From the NCBI GenBank assembly GCA_030830415.1, contig JAURNB010000103.1:1-16118 (forward strand): a DNA stretch of 16,118 bases, read 5' to 3'. This DNA comes from Acidimicrobiales bacterium. Its GTDB lineage: Bacteria > Actinomycetota > Acidimicrobiia > Acidimicrobiales > Ilumatobacteraceae. The notes below the pieces were generated by a model. It ran no database searches, was not told the DNA's origin, and saw only the letters and a list, made by a program, of their open reading frames with translations. Positions 7,942 to 15,455 of this stretch are shown here, piece after piece (position 1 is the stretch's first letter; every line of letters starts with the position of its first letter). The translations under genes and the position numbers were made by a program.

Positions 7942-8700
7942 TTAGCCGAGAAGAATCTCTGACAAGATCCACAACACGAGCCACAACACACCACCGGTGA
8001 TGAGGGCGTTTTTGTGACTCTCATATGGCCAGAGCAACTTATTAGTTGCTGCAGTGCCGCCGAGAAGACCCAGTGCATTGATTTGCAAGATGGCCACAAT
8101 GACCATTGCGATAATGAAGAAGGTCCAAGCGTTTCCACTGGTAGCTCCGGCAAATGCGCCACTGTAGAAGTGCGCTGCGCCCACCATGAAGAACAACATG
8201 GAGAACGAGAAAATGAAGTTCTGACGTGAAGCAAGAAGTGCCTTACGACCAGCACCAGGAGCACCGGCATTTGCTTCGCCACCTGCAAGCACATTGGCTG
8301 CGTTGGCAAGAACAACCTTTTGGTTCTTCCAAATGACCATCCATACGTTGGCGGCCATGAGAATACCGAGCACCATTCCGATGCTGATAGCTACGTTGTG
8401 GCCAATTCCCTGCCCTGACGTTGAGGACATGAAGTCTTGGAAATAGTTCTTCACCAAACCGGTGATGAGGATGCCGGTGACCAATGTGGCGATAGAAGCC
8501 CAACGGAACCACCACAAAGCGCGACGAGCCACTTTGTCGATAGCGATGTTGCGAGCCTTGCCCTCATCGCCAAAAGCAGCGAAGGCTGGCACCTGGACGA
8601 GGTTGAAGTAATAGAGCAAACCGATCCAGCAAATGCCAGCAACGATGTGCAAATAGCGGAAGCCGAAGTTTCCGAGGTAGTCGCGAGTCAGCAACTCCAT
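7942..8700 (-). CDS. PuuD/urate-oxidase N-terminal-like membrane protein, six predicted helices
   Basis: This 252-residue integral membrane protein has hydrophobic segments near residues 14-36, 66-84, 101-124, 161-180, 190-214 and 232-251. The first, RYLHIVAGICWIGLLYYF, resembles the N-terminal membrane domain of urate hydroxylase PuuD (Urate_ox_N type). His18 in that helix and His177 in helix 4 could be heme ligands. PuuD itself is longer and ends in a cytochrome c domain with CxxCH; nothing of that kind is present here. Residues 137-153 form a Gly/Ala-rich loop. The ATG is supported by AAAGGGG eight bases upstream. The gene is followed by a strong terminator and appears to be transcribed alone, divergently from ettA. 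No purine-catabolism gene is nearby, so urate oxidation is doubtful. I regard it as a membrane redox or heme protein of unknown function. Confidence 0.7.
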   Translation of the reverse strand: MELLTRDYLGNFGFRYLHIVAGICWIGLLYYFNLVQVPAFAAFGDEGKARNIAIDKVARRALWWFRWASIATLVTGILITGLVKNYFQDFMSSTSGQGIGHNVAISIGMVLGILMAANVWMVIWKNQKVVLANAANVLAGGEANAGAPGAGRKALLASRQNFIFSFSMLFFMVGAAHFYSGAFAGATSGNAWTFFIIAMVIVAILQINALGLLGGTAATNKLLWPYESHKNALITGGVLWLVLWILSEILLG

Positions 8701-8708
8701 GATGTACG

Positions 8709-8715
8709 CCCCTTT
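8709..8715 (-). promoter_or_regulatory. Ribosome-binding site of the PuuD-like gene
   Basis: On the minus strand AAAGGGG lies 8 nt before the ATG at 8700. It is a strong match and supports that start. Confidence 0.7.
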
Positions 8716-8796
8716 GAGTCATTCAGAAAAACTGAAATAGATAACACCTGAAACGTACCACCCTTCATTGCCGAAGGCGGGTAACGTAAGGGCGCC

Positions 8797-10473
8797 ATGG
8801 CACATGAATTCATCTACACCTGTTACAAACTGGCCCGGTTTTACCCACCAGACCGCACCATTTTGGAAAATATCTCCCTGTCCTTCTATCCAGGCGCCAA
8901 AATTGGCGTCATTGGCTCCAACGGCAGCGGTAAATCCAGCCTGTTGCGCATCATGGCGGGTATCGACGACGAGTACACCGGCGAGGCCCGCCTCACCCCG
9001 GGCTTCAGCGTGGGCATGCTCGAACAAGAGCCGCGTCTCGACCCTTCCAAAGACGTCTTAGGAAACGTGATGGACGGCGTTGCCCCCATCCGCGACATGC
9101 TCACCCGCTACGACGAGGTCATGGCCATGTGGGCCGACCCCGATGCCGACTACGAAAAAGTAGGAGCGCTACAGGCCGACCTCGAAAACAAAATTGCCGC
9201 TGCCGACGCATGGAGCCTCGACCGCAATGTTGAAATCGCAATGGACGCATTGCGTTGCCCTCCCAACGATGCCGATGTCACCACATTGTCTGGTGGTGAA
9301 GCACGCCGCGTGGCGCTGTGTCGCCTCTTGCTCAGCCATCCCGACTTGTTGTTGCTCGATGAGCCCACCAACCACCTCGACGCCGAAAGCGTTTTGTGGT
9401 TGGAGCGCTTTCTTCAGGAATACTCGGGCACCGTGGTGGCCATTACCCACGACCGTTACTTCCTCGACAACGTGGCCAAATGGATTTTGGAACTCGATCG
9501 CGGCCGCGGCTTCCCCTTCGAAGGTAACTACTCGAGTTGGCTTGAGCAAAAGCAACAACGCCTCTTGCAAGAAGACAAGGCAAATGAAACGCGTGCCCGT
9601 TCTCTTCAACGTGAACTTGAATGGGTCAAGATGTCACCCAAGGCTCGCCAAGCAAAAGGCAAAGCCCGCTTGTCTGCATACGAGAAGTTGCATGCTGAAG
9701 CACAAGCTGCTGAAAGCGGACCCGACCGGATGGAAATTCCTATTCCGTCAGGGCCACGTCTTGGCGACACCGTCATTGAAGTGAAAAACCTCTCGAAAGG
9801 TTTTGGCGATCGTTTGCTCATCGACGACTTATCGTTCACCTTGCCACCCGCTGGCATCGTGGGCATCGTGGGGCCAAACGGTGCGGGTAAAACCACACTG
9901 TTCCGTATGCTCGCCGGTTTAGAGTCACCCGATACTGGTTCGGTCACCATTGGCGACACCGTGCAGTTGAGTTACGTCGACCAAAACCGCGACAACCTCG
10001 ATGCTGCCGCCACCGTGTACGAAGAAATTACTGGTGGCGTTGAGCACATGAAGGTAGGCGGTCGCGAAATTCATGGCCGTGCCTATGTGTCAAGTTTCAA
10101 CTTCAAAGGAAGCGATCAGCAAAAACTTGTGGGCGACTTGTCTGGTGGAGAAAGAAACCGCGTGCATCTTGCCAAGTTGTTGAAGCGCGGCGGAAACTTG
10201 CTCCTTCTCGACGAACCCACCAACGACCTCGACGTCGATACATTGCGCGCGCTCGAAACTGCTCTTGAAGGTTTCCCTGGTTGTGCGGTGGTCATCAGCC
10301 ACGACCGTTGGTTCCTCGACCGTATTGCCACTCACGTTCTCGCCTTCGAAGGCGATAGCCAAGTGCGTTGGTTTGAGGGCAACTTCAGCGAATACGAAGC
10401 GTGGCGCCGTAAGGAACTTGGCTCTTCTGCCGATACTCCACATCGCATTAAGTACAAGCCCATCGCTCGCTAA
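8797..10473 (+). CDS. ettA: Energy-dependent translational throttle protein EttA (ABC-F ATPase)
   Basis: This 558-residue soluble ABC-F protein binds the ribosomal E site and gates the first elongation step according to the ATP/ADP ratio. It has two ABC domains: Walker A GSNGSGKS (40-47) and GPNGAGKT (359-366), signatures LSGGE (164-168 and 448-452), Walker B LLLLDEP (184-190 and 468-474), and switch histidines in THDR and SHDR. The EttA-type arm is present (~95-140, including DEVMAMWADPDADYE), as is the tRNA-interacting linker (~242-320, including EGNYSSWLEQK and KGKARL). It ends in HRIKYKPIAR, very close to the E. coli protein (555 residues, ending HRIKYKRIAK). AAGGG four bases upstream supports the ATG. 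It is the first gene of an operon, with the next start 6 bp after its stop. Confidence 0.97.
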   Translation: MAHEFIYTCYKLARFYPPDRTILENISLSFYPGAKIGVIGSNGSGKSSLLRIMAGIDDEYTGEARLTPGFSVGMLEQEPRLDPSKDVLGNVMDGVAPIRDMLTRYDEVMAMWADPDADYEKVGALQADLENKIAAADAWSLDRNVEIAMDALRCPPNDADVTTLSGGEARRVALCRLLLSHPDLLLLDEPTNHLDAESVLWLERFLQEYSGTVVAITHDRYFLDNVAKWILELDRGRGFPFEGNYSSWLEQKQQRLLQEDKANETRARSLQRELEWVKMSPKARQAKGKARLSAYEKLHAEAQAAESGPDRMEIPIPSGPRLGDTVIEVKNLSKGFGDRLLIDDLSFTLPPAGIVGIVGPNGAGKTTLFRMLAGLESPDTGSVTIGDTVQLSYVDQNRDNLDAAATVYEEITGGVEHMKVGGREIHGRAYVSSFNFKGSDQQKLVGDLSGGERNRVHLAKLLKRGGNLLLLDEPTNDLDVDTLRALETALEGFPGCAVVISHDRWFLDRIATHVLAFEGDSQVRWFEGNFSEYEAWRRKELGSSADTPHRIKYKPIAR

Positions 10474-10479
10474 GGCATC

Positions 10480-10794
10480 ATGACCAGTATCAAGATCTTC
10501 CGTTGGGCATGTGCGGTCACATTTGTTTGTGGCATTGCCGGCATCATTGTTTCCTCTATTGCAGGAAACAATGAAGGTTGGGTTGTCAGCATTGGTCTCA
10601 CCACCACTGCCGCCGCCATTGTGCTCATCGTTGTTTCAACAGTCACTTCAAAAGAGCGCATTCATGCCTTCAACGAAGTGGAAGCTGAATACCTCGAAAC
10701 AAAAATTGATGAGCAAGTAAAAAAGGGTGCTTCAGAAGAAGAACTTCGCGACATTGTGCGGCGCGCTATTGCGCTAGGGCAACGTTCCGCATGA
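10480..10794 (+). CDS. Small two-helix membrane protein of unknown function
   Basis: I do not recognise this 104-residue protein. It has two hydrophobic segments (~8-28 and ~33-55) joined by a short GNNEGW turn. A charged, probably helical tail follows (56-104), rich in Glu, Lys and Arg (VEAEYLETKIDEQVKKG and EEELRDIVRRA). The topology suggests a helical hairpin with a cytoplasmic tail. It starts 6 bp after the ettA stop, and its ribosome-binding site AAGG overlaps that stop codon. Its own TGA overlaps the cysQ ATG (ATGA at 10791-10794). Translation of the three genes is therefore probably coupled. The reading frame is well supported by this packing. The function is unknown. Confidence 0.8.
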   Translation: MTSIKIFRWACAVTFVCGIAGIIVSSIAGNNEGWVVSIGLTTTAAAIVLIVVSTVTSKERIHAFNEVEAEYLETKIDEQVKKGASEEELRDIVRRAIALGQRSA

Positions 10795-11579
10795 CCACCG
10801 ATGTTGAACTGACGCAAGAGCCCATACTCGATGACCATTTGCTTGCCGCTGCACTTGCACGTGCTGCTGGGCAACAACTTCAAGAATTGCGTACTGTTCT
10901 CTTTGCCCAAGGGTCAACGCAGTGGCACGTGAAAGACACTGGCGACGAAGTTGGCCATCGCTTTCTCATGGAAGCGCTCGCCCATCATCGACCCAACGAT
11001 GCGGTGTTGTCTGAAGAGGGCGCAGACAACAACAAGCGCTTGAGCGCCAACCGAGTATGGATTATTGACCCACTCGATGGTACGAATGAATACAGCGAAG
11101 AAGGCCGAGGCGACTGGGCAATTCATGTTGCTTTATGGGAAGACGGCGAACTCACTGCAGGTGCAGTTGCCTTACCTGTTCTTGGCATCACGCTCAGCAC
11201 CGACCCTGCCACGAAACCCGTACTTCCCGCTCCCCTCGCACGCAAACCACGCCTCATTACTTCTCGTAATCGCGCACCGTATTCAGCTCACCTCGTAGCC
11301 AATGCCATCGACTGCGATGCCATTCGCATGGGTTCTGCAGGTGCAAAGGCAATGGCTGTTGTTCTGGGTGAAGCCGATATTTATGTGCACGATGGCGGCA
11401 TGCACCAATGGGACTCCGCAGCGCCTGTAGCTGTCGCTCGCGCAGCGGGTCTTCACACTTCTCGTATCGATGGTTCACCCTTTGTGTACAACCAACGCGA
11501 AACATGGTTGCCCGACCTCATTATTTGCCGTCCCGAATTTGTAGAGCCGGTTATGAAGGCCCTGTGGAGTGACGACTAG
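10791..11579 (+). CDS. cysQ: 3'(2'),5'-bisphosphate nucleotidase CysQ (inositol monophosphatase superfamily)
   Basis: This 262-residue protein is probably the Mg-dependent phosphatase that removes the 3'-phosphate from pAp (and PAPS), by-products of sulfate assimilation and of 4'-phosphopantetheine transfer. Superfamily metal-binding motifs are complete: SEE (74-76), IIDPLDGTNEY (91-101, with Asp93 and Asp96) and QWDSAAP (206-212, with Asp208). The pattern AVLSEE...RVWIIDPLDGT...DWAIHVALW matches mycobacterial CysQ more closely than generic inositol monophosphatases. The start overlaps the preceding stop by 4 bp, and a distant AGGG is the only ribosome-binding candidate, so coupled translation is likely. 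It ends 1 bp from the convergent CoA-transferase gene. Activity on inositol phosphates or fructose 1,6-bisphosphate cannot be excluded. Confidence 0.88.
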   Translation: MTTDVELTQEPILDDHLLAAALARAAGQQLQELRTVLFAQGSTQWHVKDTGDEVGHRFLMEALAHHRPNDAVLSEEGADNNKRLSANRVWIIDPLDGTNEYSEEGRGDWAIHVALWEDGELTAGAVALPVLGITLSTDPATKPVLPAPLARKPRLITSRNRAPYSAHLVANAIDCDAIRMGSAGAKAMAVVLGEADIYVHDGGMHQWDSAAPVAVARAAGLHTSRIDGSPFVYNQRETWLPDLIICRPEFVEPVMKALWSDD

Positions 11580-11580
11580 T

Positions 11581-12732
11581 TCACCCCTTCAATAACGCTT
11601 CGGTGTGTTCACCTAAATACGGAACTGGGCCCGGGCGAATTTCGTAATCTTCAAAGTCAACAGGGCTATTCACTGCCTCAAATGGTTCTTCACCTTCACG
11701 CGGAGACATGGAGACAAATCCACCTGCAGCTCGCGCTTGTGGGTCGAGAATGACGTCGACGATGGAGTTCACTGGTGCCCACCACACATCGTGCTCATCG
11801 AACAATGCAGTCCATTCACTCAATGGTTTCGTCGCAAAAAATGCATCGAGCAGCGCAATGAGTTCAACGTTGTTCTGCAAACGCAGTTGAGTTGTTTTGA
11901 ATTTGTCGACCAGCAGTTCATCGGAGTTGATGGTGGCTAATAGTGCCGGCCAATGCCGATGCGCTTCAAGACCTAGCAACCAAAAGCCCTTGCCGTCACC
12001 AGCTACATAACTGTTGATGAGAGGTGCACGACTGTTGCTGCGCGAACGCGTACTTTCCCGTTTACCAAATCGCAATTGGACACCAATATCCCATGCGATG
12101 TTGTACATCCCATTACGCAGCAAGCTAGTAGACACCATGCGACCCTCGCCCGTGCGTTGTGCATCGAACAAAGCAGCGGTAACACCTGCAACAAGCGACA
12201 TGCCTGTTACGTGGTCGCCGTGTCCGCTACGCAAGGTTGCCAGCGTGTCGCCAGGTGGAACCAAACTGTGTGCAGCACCAGAGCGCGCCCAATATCCACC
12301 AAGGTCGTAACCTGGCCGATGTGCATCGGGGCCTTCTAAACCAAAACCAGAAATAATGCCGTACACCAACTTCGGAAACTTTTGACGCAACGCCGGTGGG
12401 TCGATGCCTAAACGTTGCAGTGCTGCGAATCGCAAGTTGGTGATGAAGATGTCGGCTGTTTCTAACAACGACATCATTTGCGCCATTCCCTCTTCGGAAC
12501 GCAAGTTGATGACAACCGATTTCTTTCCGCGGTTATCGATTTCAAACGGAGGAACTGCCTTTTGCTCTTGCACGCCAATTGCTCCGAAAACATTGCGTTG
12601 CGGGTCACCCGCAGGTGGTTCCACTTTCACCACGTCGGCACCCCAGTCAGCAAGAACACCTCCGCACGCTGGCCCAGCAACCCAAATGCCGAGTTCTACT
12701 ACTTTGACTCCAGCAAGTGGCCCTGGTCTCAT
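11581..12732 (-). CDS. Class III CoA-transferase (CaiB/BaiF family)
   Basis: This ~383-residue enzyme moves CoA between carboxylic acids through an aspartyl-CoA thioester intermediate. The fold signature is clear at the N terminus (LAGVKVVELGIWVAGPACGGVLADWGAD, written here only to locate residues 7-34, shortened: VVELGIWVAGP and LADWGADVVKVEPP). The catalytic aspartate lies in PGYDLGGYWARSG (Asp144 counted from the ATG at 12735). DNRGKKSVVINL (67-78) and SGFGLEGP (129-136) are family-typical. AGGGG lies six bases before the ATG at 12732 and only three before the ATG at 12735, so I prefer the inner start. The gene appears monocistronic and is divergent from the ABC1 kinase. Substrates cannot be predicted; neighbours offer no acyl-CoA pathway genes. 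Confidence 0.92.
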   Translation of the reverse strand: MRPGPLAGVKVVELGIWVAGPACGGVLADWGADVVKVEPPAGDPQRNVFGAIGVQEQKAVPPFEIDNRGKKSVVINLRSEEGMAQMMSLLETADIFITNLRFAALQRLGIDPPALRQKFPKLVYGIISGFGLEGPDAHRPGYDLGGYWARSGAAHSLVPPGDTLATLRSGHGDHVTGMSLVAGVTAALFDAQRTGEGRMVSTSLLRNGMYNIAWDIGVQLRFGKRESTRSRSNSRAPLINSYVAGDGKGFWLLGLEAHRHWPALLATINSDELLVDKFKTTQLRLQNNVELIALLDAFFATKPLSEWTALFDEHDVWWAPVNSIVDVILDPQARAAGGFVSMSPREGEEPFEAVNSPVDFEDYEIRPGPVPYLGEHTEALLKG

Positions 12733-12738
12733 CATTTT

Positions 12739-12743
12739 CCCCT
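12739..12743 (-). promoter_or_regulatory. Ribosome-binding site of the CoA-transferase gene
   Basis: On the minus strand AGGGG precedes two adjacent ATG codons, with 3 nt to the first (12735) and 6 nt to the second (12732). The spacing favours the second. Confidence 0.6.
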
Positions 12744-12837
12744 ATTCACCGATGTGATCACTTTCATCATGTCACTCTTACCCGTTTAATTCTCACTTGA
12801 ATAGGCGCACTTGCACTACACGGGGCAAACTAGGGGC

Positions 12838-14430
12838 GTGACACGACCAAACGATTGTTCTTGGGGTGCATTCAGCGATGAAGCACCGTGGGTATTGAGC
12901 GAAGACAAACTTGCCTGGGCAAATGATGCAACCCAAATTCGCATCAACGTGCGCCGCGAAGTTCCCGATCTCACCACTCCGCGCCGCATCCCTCCACTCG
13001 GGCGACTTTTCTATGTTGTTTGCGTACTCGGCAAAGCAGTACTTCCTTGGCTCGTGCGCAAGAAACTCAAGAGGTTCGCAACTCCGAATGAAAGCAATGC
13101 TGCAATATCACTGAGCTTGCGTAAAGCAGTAGAAACACTCGGACCCACCTACATCAAACTCGGACAAATCATCTCGAGTGGTGAAGGACTCTTCCCCGGA
13201 GAACTCGTTGAAGAATTCAAACGCTGCCGCGACCAAGTTCCAGCAGAACCATTTGACACCGTACAACTCACCATCGAACAAGACCTTGGTTGTCGCCTCA
13301 ACGATGTGTTCTTACACATCGACACCACCCCACTTGCTGCCGCTTCCATTGCCCAAGTTCATGCTGCAACTCTCACCACAGGAGAGTCGGTTGTTGTCAA
13401 AGTCCAGCGTCCAAATATAGGCAAACTTGTGCGCAAAGATCTGCGCGTCATGGCTTGGCTTGCACCATTTCTCATTGGCCGCATCAAAATTGCTGCGCTC
13501 GCTAACCCACCTGCGCTCGTTGAACTTTTTGCTGAAACCATCGTTGAGGAACTCGACTTCCGCATGGAGGCATCGAACATGGTCGACGTGTCACGCATGT
13601 TGCACCGCCTCAACCAAACCGGGTACATCGTTCCGCGGCCACACCCTTCACTTGTGTCACGTCGCATTTTGGTGATGGAGCGTCTCTACGGCTTCAACTT
13701 TGATGATGTTGATGGTATGAAAGCTGCCGGCCTCGATACAGAGGCAATTATTCGCACTGGCATGATCGCCTTCATGGAAGGCGCAATGATTGAAGGCATC
13801 TTCCATGGCGACCTCCACGGCGGAAACCTCTTTGTGCTTTCTGATGGCAGAACCGCACTGCTCGACTTTGGCATCGTGGGCAGGCTTTCCCCCACTCGGC
13901 GCGTTGCCTTTTTGCGGATGCTGCTGGGTGCCACCACAAACGATGTCAAAGGCCAAGTAGAAGCGTTACGCGACCTCGGAGCACTTCCCCTCGACGTTGA
14001 TGTTGCTCAGGTCATTTCCGATCTACGCCTTGACCAACAAACCATCGACCCCACATCACTTTCGGGCGAAGAACTGGTGAAAGAAGTACAACGCATTGTG
14101 AAAGCGCTTCTTGGCTACGGAGCAAGCATGCCAAAAGAACTCATGTTGTACGTGAAGAACATGGTCTTTCTCGACGGCGCTATTTCACGTCTTGCACCCG
14201 ACCTCGACATCTTGGCTGAGGTAGCAAACATCTCGATGCTTTTTGCGGAACGCCATGGTGAACAAATTGGACGCGACCTCGGCATCAATGCGCAAAGTAT
14301 TGAACTCAACCTCGACAGCGTGAAAGCGGGCTTTGGTCTCGATTCAAGCGTGAATCGCCTTACTTACCGTGAGCTACAACAACGCAGAGAGCTCATCAAC
14401 AAGCGCATGCGCGACCACGTTCGCAAGTAA
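12838..14430 (+). CDS. ABC1/AarF/UbiB-family atypical protein kinase-like protein
   Basis: This 530-residue protein belongs to the ABC1 (ADCK/UbiB) family, ATPases linked to quinone or lipid homeostasis. Family hallmarks are present: the KxGQ motif in YIKLGQ (Lys107 to Gln110), the Ala-rich loop LAAASIAQVH (166-175) that replaces the kinase P-loop, the conserved Lys in VVVKVQRP (Lys188), the catalytic-loop HGDLHGGN (323-330) and the metal-binding LLDFG (341-345). A hydrophobic stretch (~55-71) near the N terminus may contact the membrane. The two C-terminal helices of E. coli UbiB are absent, and the tail is charged. I chose the GTG at 12838; a TTG at 12811 would add nine residues of unconvincing sequence. 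No usable Shine-Dalgarno precedes the GTG. Actinobacteria normally use menaquinone, so the name ubiB is not applied. Confidence 0.9.
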   Translation: MTRPNDCSWGAFSDEAPWVLSEDKLAWANDATQIRINVRREVPDLTTPRRIPPLGRLFYVVCVLGKAVLPWLVRKKLKRFATPNESNAAISLSLRKAVETLGPTYIKLGQIISSGEGLFPGELVEEFKRCRDQVPAEPFDTVQLTIEQDLGCRLNDVFLHIDTTPLAAASIAQVHAATLTTGESVVVKVQRPNIGKLVRKDLRVMAWLAPFLIGRIKIAALANPPALVELFAETIVEELDFRMEASNMVDVSRMLHRLNQTGYIVPRPHPSLVSRRILVMERLYGFNFDDVDGMKAAGLDTEAIIRTGMIAFMEGAMIEGIFHGDLHGGNLFVLSDGRTALLDFGIVGRLSPTRRVAFLRMLLGATTNDVKGQVEALRDLGALPLDVDVAQVISDLRLDQQTIDPTSLSGEELVKEVQRIVKALLGYGASMPKELMLYVKNMVFLDGAISRLAPDLDILAEVANISMLFAERHGEQIGRDLGINAQSIELNLDSVKAGFGLDSSVNRLTYRELQQRRELINKRMRDHVRK

Positions 14431-14435
14431 AAGCG

Positions 14436-15371
14436 CTACAACACAACTACAGGTGTGCCAATTTTGGCAAACGACCACAGAAAGTCGGCATCGAGTTTTG
14501 CCTGGCGCTGACAACCGCCTGAGAGTCGCGTTCCTAATTCTGCTTCTGTTTGATACACCGTGTTATCGCTGCGATGCACAGGTATTTGGTGAAAGCCAAT
14601 AGCGCCAATGGCCGTTTTCAACCAGCGCACCATTTTTTTCAAGAAGGCTCTACCGTTCCATGCAGTTGTAATTTCTGAGCGACTGTACACCTGATGTGTA
14701 CCAGGGGTTTCGTTGTTGTATTTGCTGCCCGACACCAACCATGAACGAATAATTTCGTTGTTTTTGTCGACTGCCCATACACGTTGGCCCGCTCGCTCGA
14801 AAACCAAACGCCTGCCACTTCCCGAGTTCGCTGGTAGGGCTGGTGCAGAAGCGCCCGTTGAGGCCACTGAAGACAACAAAAATCCGAGTGAGTCTTTCGC
14901 CCCTTGCGCCGGAGGAGGTGTACGCACCACAAGCAAGTTTTCATCGGGCCAAATGCCAAGGGCCAGCGCGGTTTCACGCCCAGCAATTCCGTCGACGAAA
15001 AGATCTTTCTTTGTTTGCAATGCTGTGACCGCAACCTGGGTTCCCACATCGTAAGTACCGGTCACTTTTTCCAGATAGTTGTTTTTCACCAATGCCTGCT
15101 GCAAACACAGCACGTTTTTACCTGAGGTTCCGGGGCGCAACGCCTTCATGGGAATTGTGCATGGTTCGCTACTTGCAGGGTCTTCACCAATGAGGTCGAG
15201 GACGGGGGTTGTGGTGGTCACAACTACAGCGGTGGTGCTTGTTGCGGCAACCGACGTGGTGGGGGCGCTTGTGTTGTCATTACGTACAGCTCCAACACCA
15301 ACGTAAAACACCCCAGACACCACAATGACCGCTAAGAGCAGGAGTTGCTTTCGAGTGGCGTTTGAGTTCAT
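14436..15371 (-). CDS. Membrane-anchored L,D-transpeptidase (YkuD) with peptidoglycan-binding domain
   Basis: This 311-residue envelope enzyme probably forms 3-3 cross-links in peptidoglycan or attaches proteins to it. An N-terminal hydrophobic anchor (9-28) is followed by a Thr/Ser/Val-rich linker (34-56). A PG_binding_1-type domain follows (~75-138, with LRPGTSGKNVLCLQQAL and VDGIAGRETALALG), then a second linker, then the YkuD catalytic domain (~187-311). The catalytic residues appear to be His261 (GFHQIP), Cys287 and Arg289 in LSGGCQRQ. The usual motif is S/T-H-G-C-x-R, so the residue before Gly-Cys is Gly instead of His. The ATG is preceded by GGAAA at loose spacing. It converges on the ABC1 kinase gene with 5 bp between stops and is divergent from nucS. 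Family confidence is high; the exact reaction is inferred. Confidence 0.9.
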   Translation of the reverse strand: MNSNATRKQLLLLAVIVVSGVFYVGVGAVRNDNTSAPTTSVAATSTTAVVVTTTTPVLDLIGEDPASSEPCTIPMKALRPGTSGKNVLCLQQALVKNNYLEKVTGTYDVGTQVAVTALQTKKDLFVDGIAGRETALALGIWPDENLLVVRTPPPAQGAKDSLGFLLSSVASTGASAPALPANSGSGRRLVFERAGQRVWAVDKNNEIIRSWLVSGSKYNNETPGTHQVYSRSEITTAWNGRAFLKKMVRWLKTAIGAIGFHQIPVHRSDNTVYQTEAELGTRLSGGCQRQAKLDADFLWSFAKIGTPVVVL

Positions 15372-15400
15372 AAGGGGTTTTCCGAGTGATCGACACTCTC

Positions 15401-15429
15401 AATGTAGCGCCGTACGCATTACGTGCCAT
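15401..15429 (-). promoter_or_regulatory. Candidate promoter of the L,D-transpeptidase gene
   Basis: On the minus strand ATGGCA (plus positions 15424-15429, four of six matches to TTGACA) is followed after 17 bp by TACATT (plus 15401-15406, fits TANNNT). Transcription would begin near 15394, leaving a leader of about 23 nt before the ATG. A short inverted repeat, GAGTG/CACTC (15384-15388 and 15394-15398), lies at the predicted start and could be an operator. Sequence inference only. Confidence 0.35.
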
Positions 15430-15455
15430 GCCCTTCGTCCTGCCACACTAGAGAA

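Noticed and set aside
7942..8700. Naming the membrane protein urate hydroxylase puuD
   Set aside because: The C-terminal cytochrome c domain is missing and there is no purine-catabolism context. Only partial resemblance of the membrane segment is claimed.
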